Positions 44,916 through 56,334 of a stretch of DNA of 64,000 nt are shown in pieces. The stretch's first letter is position 1. The number at the start of each line of letters is the position of its first letter. The translations under genes were made by a program, and so were the position numbers. This stretch comes from Mesodorylaimus sp. YZB2_4. Taxonomy: Eukaryota; Nematoda; Enoplea; Dorylaimida; Dorylaimidae. The notes beneath the pieces were generated by a model. It worked only from the letters and a program-made list of their open reading frames with translations. It did not search any database and had not been told where the DNA came from. The DNA lies in NCBI GenBank assembly GCA_030248295.1, contig JASANH010000846.1:1-64000 (forward strand), read 5' to 3'.

Positions 44916-45169
44916 GACGTAGATGACGCTCAGAACCAACGAAGCAACCGATCGCGGAGAAACATGAACCGAACAATGACTAGCTCCGTCACATATCATT
45001 TTTCTTACGATAGTGTAAACGAGCCATCCTCTCGTCATCAGTAACGGAACTGTAAAGCAATGTGCTCCTGTGCTATCAGTACCTGCAAGACAGGGTACCA
45101 AGGTTTCTATGCTTTGAAGGTCATGAGGCCCATGGACAACGGACAACGGTCAAGTTCCTGTTGAACATG

Positions 45170-45511
45170 TAAGTACGACTTGCGACCAAAACTGACGTCT
45201 ACAAAAGTGATGAATAAAGGTTTAATGCATTCACAATCTTGTTAATTAATCTTTACAATAGGCTTATCGCCACGAGCTTAATTTGTGATGCTCGATTTCA
45301 ATTTTAGATTCGTCTGTGAAGATGACCTAATCAAAATCATAGCCAGAGTCAATAAAACTTGTCTTTTCTTTCGCTCATTCAAGGCTTGTCAGCACATTTT
45401 TATATATGGTACTGTTATTTCCATAATTTTCATGCTTTTACGACAGCGACTACACGACTACTTCGGTTTCATAAACTTGCCTCGCCACTCATGATTTCCA
45501 CCTAAGTTTAT
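45170..45511. other. Intergenic, AT-rich
   Basis: No gene was seen. Several AATAAA hexamers occur on the plus strand (for example about 45209), but no plus-strand gene ends nearby. Confidence 0.45.
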
Positions 45512-46137
45512 TTATTTATAGCCCCTCTGACAGTCAATCACTGGGTAATCACACCCATTCTGGTCTTTCAGTTCAAGATACTCGCAATCCGCAGGCAACT
45601 GAACAGCTTGAGCCATCGGAGGACATGGTTCTTGCCGTGGCTTATCGGGACAGTGTAGTTTATTTTCGAAACAACCGTTTTCCATTTTCATGATTCGTTT
45701 TAATTCGCAACCGGCTGGCCTGGCCACAAGACCTTCAGCTGGGCATTCTAAAAATACATAGTCTGCATTTGAAGGCATCTTGAAGCGATGACTACGATTC
45801 TTACGCAGAACTTCTCTCATTCTTTGGCATATTCCTTGGCACAATTCCTTAGTCTCGAATAAGTTATCAGTGCCCCCGCAGCCGCCATAGATTGTCTCTA
45901 CGCAAGATCGTCGTCTGTCGTCCCAAAACCATCTCCGAAATGCCGCCATGCACTTTACCTGCGATGGTTTTTCTGGCGGGCGACGGCATCGTCTCATCCA
46001 GTGTGGTTGAGGAAAAGGTTCGCTCGTGGCCAGAGAACCCTAAGCAGGACACTCTGTATGCACTCGGTATCAGAACACAAAGCCATCCTTACCACAGCAA
46101 AAATCAGAAAGCCGAACGCGACCAACAAAGCCTTCAT
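45512..46137 (-). CDS. Secreted Kunitz-domain protein with two Cys repeats
   Basis: Exon 1 gives the signal peptide MKALLVAFGFLIFAV (ATG 46135-46137). A 53-bp intron follows, then one long exon to TAA 45512-45514. The Kunitz domain runs from CRRPPEKPSQVKC to CQGIC, with spacing 11-15-7-12-3. Three extra residues lie between the first two Cys, and Met occupies the P1 site after the second Cys. That would favour a chymotrypsin- or elastase-type target over trypsin, if it inhibits at all. Two C-terminal Cys pairs follow (CPAEGLVARPAGC with NGCFENKLHC, and CPPMAQAVQLPADC with NGCDYPVIDC). This is the same plan as the paired genes at 24-27 kb, so all three share an ancestor. Exon 2 and the Cys repeats are fused here without an intron. 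Confidence 0.88.
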
Positions 46138-47338
46138 TTCGGTTTAGCTAACACCAGGAGCATTGAAGGAGGAGACAAGGCTTTATGCTTTATACTCACA
46201 TACCTCCGCCCAGATGAGTTGATGAATGGGAGACACATCCACGCCCATCGCTTTTTGTCTTGCCGGACTCTGCGTGACTGGAACGAAAACAACAGAGCCT
46301 CTAAAAACCTCGATGACGCAAACGCGGTTCCTCAGCTCGCACACTCTGCTAACATTCCTAATAGGATCGACTTCATCGAAGGCCTAACCCCACCTGATGA
46401 GCACCTGGCTATGATTGAGGCACACAGATTGGTGGCTGGCTAGGAGTGCGAGGATTTCCAATCGTCATTGTGCCAGATTCACCATCCCAACACGACACGC
46501 CCAGAAGCCCAGAAGAGGGTGATCCCCTGTGCATCTTTTGCACCACTCGAGGTGCAACGACCAAGAGCAGCCGCCTAACCGTGTCTCCCGACGATCCAAG
46601 GCAAGATCACTCTGGCAAGTGTGATAAGGTCGAGAGGGTTGCTATGATTCATTTAAAAAAAGACCACGCCTTCTTGCTCTGTAATAGTAATAAACTGCAA
46701 AGTGCCGTTGCTTGCAATGATGAAGGGGAGAAAACGGGATCGCTCATTCGCGTGGACGAGGCCTTGGCTTCAGTGGCTTTTAGGCAGGAGTAAACTGCTA
46801 TTCTAAGCCTTATATCAGCTAGACCCCAACCTTTGGGAAGGGGGAAAAATCTGTGAAAAAGATGCCTGATCGAACTTATGACATTGCACGAGCACATCTC
46901 CTCCCTCGATTTCATTAGCAGCCCCGACTACGAGCTGTTGCTGATGGCCTTGAGGAAGATCCAAGAACGATGCCGACAGCCGGACAAGAGTGGCGACTTG
47001 CTCGATTGGGAAGGGCACACTCGGAAATCTCGCCATGGGTCGTGATGTTTGTGATCGGAATGATGTTTGGAGGAATCTGCTTTGTCTGTGGCACTGTTAG
47101 GTCATGAATGGTTGATACTCTTGTTATATCTATTACTGCAAATGAGCCAGGCTGCGTGTCATTTACACACGGATCTGCATGCATTGACACTCGTCTACGT
47201 CATTCAAGCCGAGGCCATCCCAACCAGACTCGAAAGGATACCAGAGAACCATAAATTTCCACGCGACCGCAGGCTGAGACCAGTAATATTCAGATGAATT
47301 CGACTTTGCCTGAAGCCAGCTGGAAGGACGTGAGCCGA
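46138..47338. other. Intergenic, no feature recognised
   Basis: Open frames overlap the Kunitz gene antisense or lack motifs, so none is called. The promoter of the minus-strand Kunitz gene lies at the left edge. No TATA match comparable to the 25-26 kb pair was found. Confidence 0.4.
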
Positions 47339-47348
47339 GGAAAAGGCA

Positions 47349-48383
47349 AGGGTCGACGGTACCGACTTTTTTGGCCGTACCCATACCGTACCCTTCTCTG
47401 GGGCTTGGTACGGTCGTATTGTACCGTACTAATAAAAAAACTCCATATTGGAAGCAAAAAAATTTGAAATTTTTTTTGACATTCAAAGTAAAGGCTTTCT
47501 GACTCTGGTGTGCCTTTGAAAATCGTCATGCCTATTATATTCATCTACTTCTTCGCTGTGAACAGTTTAATCATCGTCGGGTTTTAAGACATTGTAACCA
47601 ACAACAGCAATGAAGTATGGAAGTACAGTGTAGGTTTGAGATACCAAAGTCCCTGAGTTCATAGCGGTGTCCACTTCTTTGATATCGCAGATTACCAGAA
47701 ATCCTTTCCCTCCATCATGCTACTGTATGCTCAAAGACTAGATGTGAACTCATGATCTACAACTACAATAAAGAGACCGTATAAATCTGTGCCGCGACGC
47801 CTGGTGATCCAAGCTCATACTGGAGATCCAGAAGCCTCCTGTTTCGATGTCTTGCACAAAGATCCAACAAAATGGATGAGATTAAGAAGGATGATAGAAC
47901 CTTGCAGAAGACATCTGTTGAAATTTAATCAACATGTCTTACCTAACGCCAGCAGCGCTCCGAAAAATTGAAGGGAAGGAATTAGTCTTTTATGTACGAA
48001 AGTGTAGCATGGCAGGCGCCTCAAGTTCAGCACTCCATAAATGTTCAAGAAAGCAACAGTTTTAGCAGCACTTACTAGAATTCAAAAGGATCACAGACCC
48101 AAAGTCAGCGCACTAGCATCAGGATTATAAGATACCGTAATTAGCTCTACGAGTAAATGCTTGAAATTTTATTCACTTTATCTAACAATAGCTTGGGATT
48201 ATGAACCAACAGCTGGTAGATTTATTTTCTCTTCATAAAAATTGGCCGCTTTGAAGCGAAGGAATATACTTGAGCATTAAATTACTCACAAAATATTATA
48301 AAACTTGGAACGGCCGTATCTGCCTATTTTCATTACCGTACCACCCCACCCCAGTACGGCGGTACGGTGGCAGGGTCGACCCT
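47349..48383. mobile_element. Non-autonomous Mutator-like TIR element, about 1.03 kb
   Basis: The ends are AGGGTCGAC and its complement. Imperfect TIRs of about 70 bp are rich in GGTACGG/CCGTACC blocks. The element is flanked by GGAAAAGGCA (47339-47348) and GGGAAAGGCA (48384-48393), a 9-of-10 match. A 9-10 bp target-site duplication with long TIRs points to the Mutator superfamily. The AT-rich interior carries no transposase. Confidence 0.7.
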
Positions 48384-48393
48384 GGGAAAGGCA

Positions 48394-49172
48394 CAATAAT
48401 CATAAGAAGGTCGGTCACAGAAACGCTTTTCAATCGCCCAAGGTTTCAGTCATGCTTAACTTGAAGCGATCGATCTTGTTCTATTCACCGCCAACGATGA
48501 GCTCACGACCACCAGCTCGTGTCGACATCGCACTCAGCGACCAACAATAAATCTCATGGCAGATGATGAGAGCATGCCATGCAACCGAGCTGTGCTTATC
48601 AAGGGCTCCAAAGGGAACGACGCTCTCGTCAAACCGAGAAGTTTGTAGAGCCAGGCCCACAAGTCATCGAATCGACCTGTTCGATGACATCGAGTCGATC
48701 GAATCGAATACTCGTGTTGTTTCAATGCGTTCACGGATGCGTATTTGAGATTGTCACGAAACCGAGCCACTCCTAGCAGACGGATCGGCGTCCCTTTGGC
48801 GATTTTGAGGGACGCCAGACGACCCAGGTTTGAATAACTGACCGAAAATAGCGTCTCGCAGCGTCAGGTGAAATGCTGTAGTGACGGATAGTGACGTACA
48901 GTATTCAGTCCCTACGGTCTGACAGGGGGGTCAGAGAAACCGTTGGAATCTCACGATCAGTCTAGTGCTCATATCTGATCTCGAATGCATCGTCGCGTGC
49001 TCGCTGTAGCAACGAGTATGTGCATGCAGTAGCCCCTCTTTTGCTGGCACACCAGATCAGGCGCATTCATTCACCAAGAACACCAGTTCTCTGCGCAGAC
49101 AACAACGGCACCAGACAAGTCACGACCTCAACGAAGGGGCGGCAGTCACGATCGTGGTCAGCATTCCGTTTC
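48394..49172. other. Intergenic, no feature recognised
   Basis: No exon is supported. Short ATCGAATCGATCGA-type palindromic stretches occur near 48666-48705. The right edge is the 3' UTR of the PP1-type phosphatase. Confidence 0.4.
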
Positions 49173-50410
49173 TCACTTCTTGTTGAACGGGGCCAGCACA
49201 TTCATAGTGATTTCCATGACTTTCGAGACGACCAGGATTGCTGCGTTGTTGTTGAACTCGCCGCCGTAGTTGGGTGCGCTGAAGATGGTCACGCACTGCT
49301 TGGATGGACCGAAAAACTTGAAGCCTTCTTTGAATACCTAGAAAAGGAGACGAGCTAACAACAGCACAGAGGCAACAACTGAAGATTTACCTGGTGCGCT
49401 CGAACCACCATTTCCAGGCCGTGCTTATTGAGGAAACTGTCCACCTGGTCCACGCCGAATTGATGGCCCAAGCCTCGCGGATTCGGGACGAACTCTGAAC
49501 GAGAAGGACAGTGTTAGGATCAAGAAAATGTGTCGCCGGATTCTCAGAGGGACGCACTTACCGTCAACGTCGTCGGAAGGATCTGACCAGAGAAGGTCGG
49601 CCACGACTTCGTTGTCTCGGGGCGACTGGATGGGCATGGGCAGACTCCTCAGCTCGTCCAAACTTCTGAGCTCCTGGGTCGGGATCCCGCCGTGCATGCA
49701 AAACATGCTCCCTCCAACCAGACCCGCCAACGGCAGCCACGTGAACACCTCCTAAAACAGGACGGGTTAGGTAAGAATAAGACCAGGAGACAACTTACGT
49801 TGAAGTCGTGCCAGAGCTGCTCGCTGTATCGTTGCTTGACTTCTTCGTAGAAACCGTAGAATTTGTTGATCTCCCTGGCCTCGTGGTTGCCTCGCAGCAG
49901 GTAGATCTGGCGAGGGTACGTCAGCTTCATGGCGAACAGCAGGCACATGACCTCGATGCTGCGTCGTCCTCGATCCACGTAGTCTCCTGCAAAGAGGGCA
50001 TTCTCGGGGCTTTGGTTGTGTGTGGTGGCCTCCCGTCTGGCGACGTAACACTTACCCAAAAACAGGTACCTCTTGTCCGGCGGCCATCCGCAGAGGTGGA
50101 AGATTCGCAGGACGTCTCGGTACTGGCCGTGCGTATCGCCGCAGATGTTGACGGGCGCATCAACTTCGACCAAAGCCGACCTGGTCACTTTCAGCTGCTT
50201 CTTGACTGACCCGAGCAAAAACTTGATTTCTGACGCCAACAACGGATTCGACTTGAGTTTTTTCGGCTCCACGAGACGGTCGAGAATCGACTGCAACTGA
50301 TTCTGTGGCCGCGATGCCGACGTGCCATGGAGCGACTTCGAGGACTTTCCGGATTTTCCAGAGTACATGGAACTCTTGTTTGACGCCATCGTGAGAAGGG
50401 AGCTCGACAC
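49173..50410 (-). CDS. PP1-type serine/threonine protein phosphatase catalytic subunit
   Basis: A metal-dependent phosphatase of the PPP family. Minus-strand exons run from ATG 50408-50410 (or the inner Met of MASNKSSMYSGKSG) to TGA 49173-49175. The core motifs are all seen: GDTHGQ (the usual Ile is Thr), GDYVDRG, LLRGNHE, MHGGIPTQEL, LLWSDPSDDVD, VVRAHQ and FSAPNYGGEF. All metal-binding residues are kept. A 68-bp intron between YLFLG and GDYVDRG is easily mistaken for coding sequence because it stays open. The N terminus has about 40 extra residues rich in Ser and Lys, and the C terminus ends early (LAPFNKK). Sequence is divergent from canonical PP1 (MPIQSPRDNE region), as in lineage-specific, often testis-type, PP1 paralogues of invertebrates. 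That comparison is inference. Confidence 0.9.
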
Positions 50411-50693
50411 GCTGCAACCGCCTTCTTCCCTCGGAGACTTCGACAGTGACTGTTTCCGGCATCAGAGGCCTTGACTCATGCGTTGTAGTGTAAAATTGCT
50501 TTACACTCCGATGGTACGAGGCCTTCTGTCTGTGATGTGCGATGTGATGTGGAATGTGCCCGGATATCGACTTCGCCCAACGCACGCTTGGATCTCAATG
50601 ACATGTCATGTCATACTTTGTCATACTTTATCCATAGCCAAGCACTATCCAGCGCACTTGAGGGCTAAGGAACACATATTTGACGATCATTTT

Positions 50694-50781
50694 GTATCGA
50701 GGCGGGAGTCGAACCCTCCCCTGTAAGTGCGCACCCAGCGTGAGAGGCAGACGCCTTAACCCACTAGGCCACGACCCCGAT
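50694..50781 (-). tRNA. tRNA or tRNA-like gene with long variable arm
   Basis: On the minus strand a strong A box (GTGGCCTAGTGGGTTAAGGC) and a strong B box (GGGTTCGACTCCC) are spaced as in a type II tRNA. The acceptor halves ATCGGGG and CCTCGAT pair over seven positions with one G-T. The anticodon loop is most naturally CTCTCAC, but its stem has one mismatch, so the identity is not assigned. It may be a functional gene or a tRNA-derived SINE head. The other bases of 50411-51629 hold no recognised gene. Confidence 0.5.
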
Positions 50782-51629
50782 GAGTGATGATTTATTTAAT
50801 TGATCACGACTGAAAACTTTTGAACATTTTTTAGTCTCGACGTAAACATAGAGCTTTGTGAATAACCCAGAAAAGTTTACAGTAGAAAGAAAAAAGAGTA
50901 GTTCCTCTTGAAATAAAAATTTTGCAAGGTGCAACCTTTCATTCAGTGTAGTAGGACTCTCGTACTTGTTCCGATGACCAGCTACTTATGCTGGGCAATA
51001 AATCAATTGTGTCCACGTGTTTTAGTGCATTGTTGTTTGACTCCTAAACATCGACCAGCGACCTGAATCTATCATTTCTATATACGACCTACAGGCCGCG
51101 TTGAGCGAGGCCAGCTGCTCCAACAAAAAGTCTATTGGTATGATTGCCGTGTGAAAGTGTCGCTTGAATGAAAAGTTTTGGAACCTTAGGCGCCCGTAGT
51201 GAAATGTTTCCTTCTCTCTCTCCCATTCTTATACGCCTTATTCTTTTTGCAGCTAAGCTTACAAAATGTCCAGGTTTCAGTGGCCCTGGTTCAGTTTGCT
51301 CTACGACATACTGTATTGTGCTCTGCAAAAGAAATAACAGATCTTGCATAAACGCCAGAAAGAACGCAGAAGAATATTTGTCATAACAGACTGTAAAAAA
51401 ATAAAGCGATAGCCACAGATAAATCATTCCATAAAATTCTGGTCGCGTATTCAAAACCCGCAACTGCCCCTCTGGCCACTCTCTTCTGCATGCTCCCACC
51501 CCTGCGTGCCATCCGGAGAACTCGTTGGTGCATGCGTGTCTCATAGCAACAGCCCACAATAAAGCCTGAGTGAACGGAGTTTTCTCTTCTAAATATCTTG
51601 TCTTTTTCGCTATCTCGTAGCTGTTAAAC

Positions 51630-54600
51630 ATGACGGATCAATTGAAATTTTTGGTTCAAGAGCTCAACAAGTCACCGTTCAACCGAAATTTTAATTTGAT
51701 CACCCTCGACTCTGTGGAGCCGCTTCGTCTGCTTCAGCTTCTCAGCGATGTTCTATGCCATATCGAAGAGAGGGTAAGGGCTCCTAAGCCGACCAATTAA
51801 GAGACCGTCATATGCGATTTTCAGCCGTCTTTGGACATCCAAAACGAAGCGTCAGATGAAACAGCATTTCGAATCTTCGAATCACTGCGTGTACTTCGCT
51901 ACAGACCACCAAGTGACCCAGATGAGTTGTAAGAGTGCTCTTTGAATACATTCTTTTGCTAATATGTCCCATAACTCGCTTTTTTTAGAACCAAATTTCG
52001 ACTAGGTTTGGTAGAAGGAGAGAAGCATGTCATTTTTCCAGTATTGGTATGGCTTCTGCAAAAATTACCAGAATTGCAAAAGCGAGCCTATTTGGCACGG
52101 TTTTTGGTTCGGGTTGATGTGCCACCCGAATTTCTCGCTGATGGTGACGTAGAAATGCTCCACCTTCAGGTGACCACAGTTCATGCTTGCCAGACATACG
52201 AATACAGTATCTACTCATCATAGCCTATCGATGACCGAGACTGCAAACGTTTTTTCGTTTTGTTTCAGAGTGAAGAGTTGATGGAAGATTTCAAAGAAGT
52301 GCACAAGAATTATGAACTCAGCAAATCTGAGGGTGTATCCAGCGAAGAAATTCGACAAGATATCCGGAGTATGGAACAAGAACGGGAGCATTTGACCAAG
52401 CGCATCGAAAAGAGTAAGAAAAAAGTCGAATCTATGCCAAAAAAGGATGCCATGTTGGACTTGGCTAAGCAATTACGAGTCGAAGTTGAGCGAGAGGCTC
52501 AGTTGTCGCAGATGAAACAAGAACAGAGGAATGGAGTAAGCACATAGTCAAGACCTCACCGTACAGTCTGACATCGATATTCGCCTCTAGATGGTTCATG
52601 CTGAACAGAAGCTTCAACGAATTCAGCAACAAATTAAAGAGTTGAAACAACAAACGGAAAGTGCTAAGCCTGAAGGTACAGGTACTTTCGAGATAGCCCA
52701 CTTAAAACTTGAAAGGCCATGGTCTTTGTTCTGTTTCAGACTTGATCCAGAAGGTGACAGAAGAAAATAAGACCCATCGATACTTAGTCGATGAGAAACT
52801 GCCTAAGGAGATCGCTAGCAAACGCAAGGCTGTGCAGGAGCTGCAAAAAGTGATGGCACAGCCAGCTATGGACCAAAATGACTTGCAGCAAATTCGATCG
52901 AAAGTAAGTTTCACCTAATCAGAATTATCGAATATGCTGTGACGGAGAGGCATTTGCAGATCGATGCTGTCACCGAAGAGATGACAAAACTGATCGAACA
53001 GAAACACCTGAATGCTAATCCAGCCGACGACAAATTAGCGATTTTTCGCCAGCAGGTAATTCGTTCTGCGACAGCTTTTTAAGGTTTTACTGTAAACGAC
53101 ACCCTTTTCCAGGTGAACGTAGTGCAAAGAAAGAAAGAATCCGCAGCCGAGGCACTGCAAGAGGCAAGAAGGGAACTGAAGCAACTGGAAGACGACTTGA
53201 AACAAAAGAAGAGTCAAATGCGAGATTCAGAAGGCAACGAGATTGTGACTTCGGTCCAATTTAAAAACTACGTCAATAAGCTAAGGACCAAGACAAATAC
53301 ATACAAGAAGAAAAGAGCGGAGTTGCAAGATCTAAGGTCAGAAATCGGTGTATTGGCTCGGACAGAAGAAATTCTGAAGGCGCAGTGGGAGCAGACGAAG
53401 AAATTGGTTGTACGTCACTATCACACATGATGTCATCTAGAAGAGATTATTTTGGTGTTCTTTGCAGAAAAATGCCGGTGATTCGGCGAGTTTGGAGGCC
53501 AGCGAGGACGAGTCGGCTGCCCCAAAAGCTAATGCGAGGCCATCGACAGCTAGATTGGCAGGTGAGAACTGCGCAGTGGTTGATGTGCTACAGTAGCAGA
53601 TATTTATTTTTAGGAAAAAACCCATCCGAAGTAGCAGCATTGGTGCGTCAGTTAACTAATAGACTAGAAGCCAGAAAGAAAACCGTTGCACCCATGCTGC
53701 AAGAGTTGCGTCCTTTGAGGGAGCAGTATCAGGTGTGTGGTTGAAGTCTGTGATCTCATCGCCAGCCTGATCAGTCTATTTGTAGCAAACTGCGGATACC
53801 CATACCGTTAAGAAACAACAGTACGATGCGACATCTTTAAGTTTGGAAAGCGGATACTCGAGATTAGAGCAGGTACGAGATCGCATCTGTAACCCTCTTG
53901 CTGGTAATAGCAACTGGCAGAGCATGATCCTCCCCTGGCTGCCAGTTAGCTTTCCGGTTTCTGTTTCGCCAGCAGGTGTTGTCGCAAGACTCGCCTTTCC
54001 CAACCGTAGTTTTTGTCCCACCGACATCCTCTTTTACCCCGACGTATCTTACCCCGGCTTGCATATCCCTATTCCAATCAGGCCCTTCCCACGCTCTATG
54101 TTTCAGGAAGTACGAAACCTCCGCCAAGAAGTCAACACGGCTGATTCGCTTGCTTACAAGTTGGAAATTGAGAAGAAAGCCCTAACAAATTTGATCGAGC
54201 TAGCAAAGACGGATGGAAGTTTTAAGGAGAAGTTACAAGCCAAGATTAACGAAGCCGAGGAGACGGGCAAACGATTAAGAGAAGAACAGAGGTCAGTTCG
54301 CGATGATCAACAAGATGCGGCCAAGCAGATGAAACAATGGCGAGATTTGATGCGAGTGATGGAAGTGAAAAAAACCTGTTTGCTTCGTCACAGTCCAGCA
54401 TTACAGCCAAAACCATCGACACCACAGGCTCTTAGCGCACCAACTCCAGTGTCGAGCAGAGCGCAGTCGTCAAAACTGGAAAGGTAAACAGTAATGTAAT
54501 CTGGAAATGTCAAGAGGGTCATACATGCTTTGCAAGCTTCCTGTGGTAATGCCCAAGCTGGTCCCAAGTCACTGCTGATATTGCTGACACTGTTTCTTGA

Positions 54601-54784
54601 CTTCTACATAGGCCAGATTGCACTGGCAGCAGCCATTTCCTTGCTTTACTGCAGATGCTTTCCTTTTAGAACGCCAACAATGGACGGACTGGGTGGATCA
54701 CGAGTTGCTACTTCGATTCCTGGAAGTAGAATGAGCAGCGCTCGACCACCGAGCCGTCGTGGCTCTGGAAGAAGTCAAGAATGA
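51630..54784 (+). CDS. IFT81: Intraflagellar transport protein IFT81
   Basis: IFT81 is an IFT-B core subunit that binds tubulin with IFT74 and carries it into cilia. About twelve short exons start at ATG 51630 ([20 protein letters not shown]), an N-terminal calponin-homology-like domain that continues through [20 protein letters not shown] and [14 protein letters not shown]. From about 52260 to 54360 the protein is almost entirely coiled coil (for example [60 protein letters not shown]), matching the family order. The final exon, [20 protein letters not shown] onward to TGA 54782-54784, is Ser/Arg-rich; its join to the coiled coil near 54480-54670 is uncertain. Most introns are about 50-60 bp, but one of about 230 bp lies at 53874-54105. 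The presence of IFT81 means the organism builds cilia. Confidence 0.93.
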
Positions 54785-56334
54785 TGGATGAATGCTTGAA
54801 CTGATCACTTTCACAAAACATAGCCTGCTGAACCGCAGCTTTGCTTTGGATCTGCACAGACTTTTATAAGGACATTGCGACATTCACCACCAACCATAGT
54901 TTTTCAACTCGGCACAATGCACCTGTTCTGTTCTTTGTCAGAACCAGGAAACATCTTCTTAAGAAAGTCGACTCGACTGCCGCCTCTCATTTTCACCTAC
55001 TATATAACTACAAGTGAAGCATGAAGCAACTAGCCGCGCTAGCTCTGTACAGATATCAAAAATGGACACCCGTATCCAAGTAACCTTTGGTCGTTAGCTA
55101 GGCTTCTTCGGCTTCATTGGCTCTAAATGAGGCCCGAATGTTGTACTTCACATTGAACCTTGCACTCTCTTCTAACCCGCACTGAGTGTGGAACGGGTCA
55201 TCCTGAAATCACGTCCCGCGTCAACTCATTGTCAGTTCAATTTTGGCCACTAGTTGCTTTTCGATTTGTCCCATTTACATGCCAGCTTCCGCTTCGCTCC
55301 CGCCAATGAGCCTATTCAACAACATCTCACATAAAAGAGTGGGCAATATTAAAAAAGTTATTTCCTCTCGATGTACGTTTTCTTTGTTATTTTCAAAATT
55401 AAAGGCTTAGGCAAACTATTATCACCCGATAAGTTGACTGAGTGCTCGTCATGCGTGGGTTCAGTCAGCTATGCAATTTTTACACAGGGGCCGCTGGCAA
55501 TATCGTCCTGGACATTTATGAGGCCTACCTACATTTCTCCTTGCAGCATGCTTTTATCAGGCCTCCTTAGCGGTGGTAGCTGAGAGAAGGCGAAGCAGAG
55601 TGGTGCCCTTATGACAGTATCGAAACGATTTTTCCATTCCAAGGGGCTATTGAGCCGGATAACTTACCTGTATCAGCTTGCTAATAAGATGAGGCCGGAC
55701 AAGGTGGGCAGTTTCTGAACACAGCTTCCGTCATCTACAGCGGCGGGGGCAGGCAATTAGTGCTTTACCTGGCCTCGCGTGCTGCCGTCGATTAACTAGG
55801 CGAGGAGAGGGATTACGAGGTTGAAGGGATTCGATCGTGAAGGCTTGCCTGGCCTTGTTTCCTTCTCCCGTTTGATGTTTGCTCTTTTGTAAATGTGAAG
55901 GGCGGAAACTATAGCAGTGGATCGAGCTTGAAATTTAGACGGCCAAAAAACCCATTCCTATCAAGGCTGGTTATTGAGGCCAAAAAGAGGTGGAAATCGG
56001 AAAAGGCAATGGAAGTGCGAGTCGGAAGGCAGAAGAAATATGCCACTATCGAAACGAATGAAAAACGCTTTGCGCCGCTTCTTGGGCGAGCATACGTCAT
56101 TGAAAATTGGCCCGAGGCCGGTGGTTGCTACTTGTTCGATGGCCTTATTAGCTGGCCGAGGCTCTGCTCGAGTGCACTCTTCTAGCGGTCGCTGTTATCC
56201 GAGCCCTGATCGAGTGTCTGATCATGTTCGAGTAGTTTCGAGTCGAAACGACTTTTCGCCGTCTCATTCATTTTTTCCAGTCCATCCGGCCTGCGTAGTT
56301 TGCAAAAAGCCTAAAATCTACGCAGAGGGCTGGA
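54785..56334. other. Intergenic, no feature recognised
   Basis: No supported exon. The open frame at 55895-56185 is short and without motifs. The region must hold the 3' UTR of IFT81 and the promoter of the adenylyl cyclase gene. Confidence 0.45.

Noticed and set aside
45892..46443. 183-codon plus-strand frame over the Kunitz gene
   Set aside because: Its first part is antisense to a clear Kunitz coding exon, and it has no motifs of its own.
49980..50060. Open stretch between YLFLG and GDYVDRG as a PP1 insertion
   Set aside because: It starts with GTAAGT, ends with CAG, and its removal restores the family spacing exactly, so it is an intron.
51089..51631. 180-codon open frame on the minus strand upstream of IFT81
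   Set aside because: It overlaps the IFT81 promoter, has no recognised motif or splice structure, and ends at the IFT81 start.
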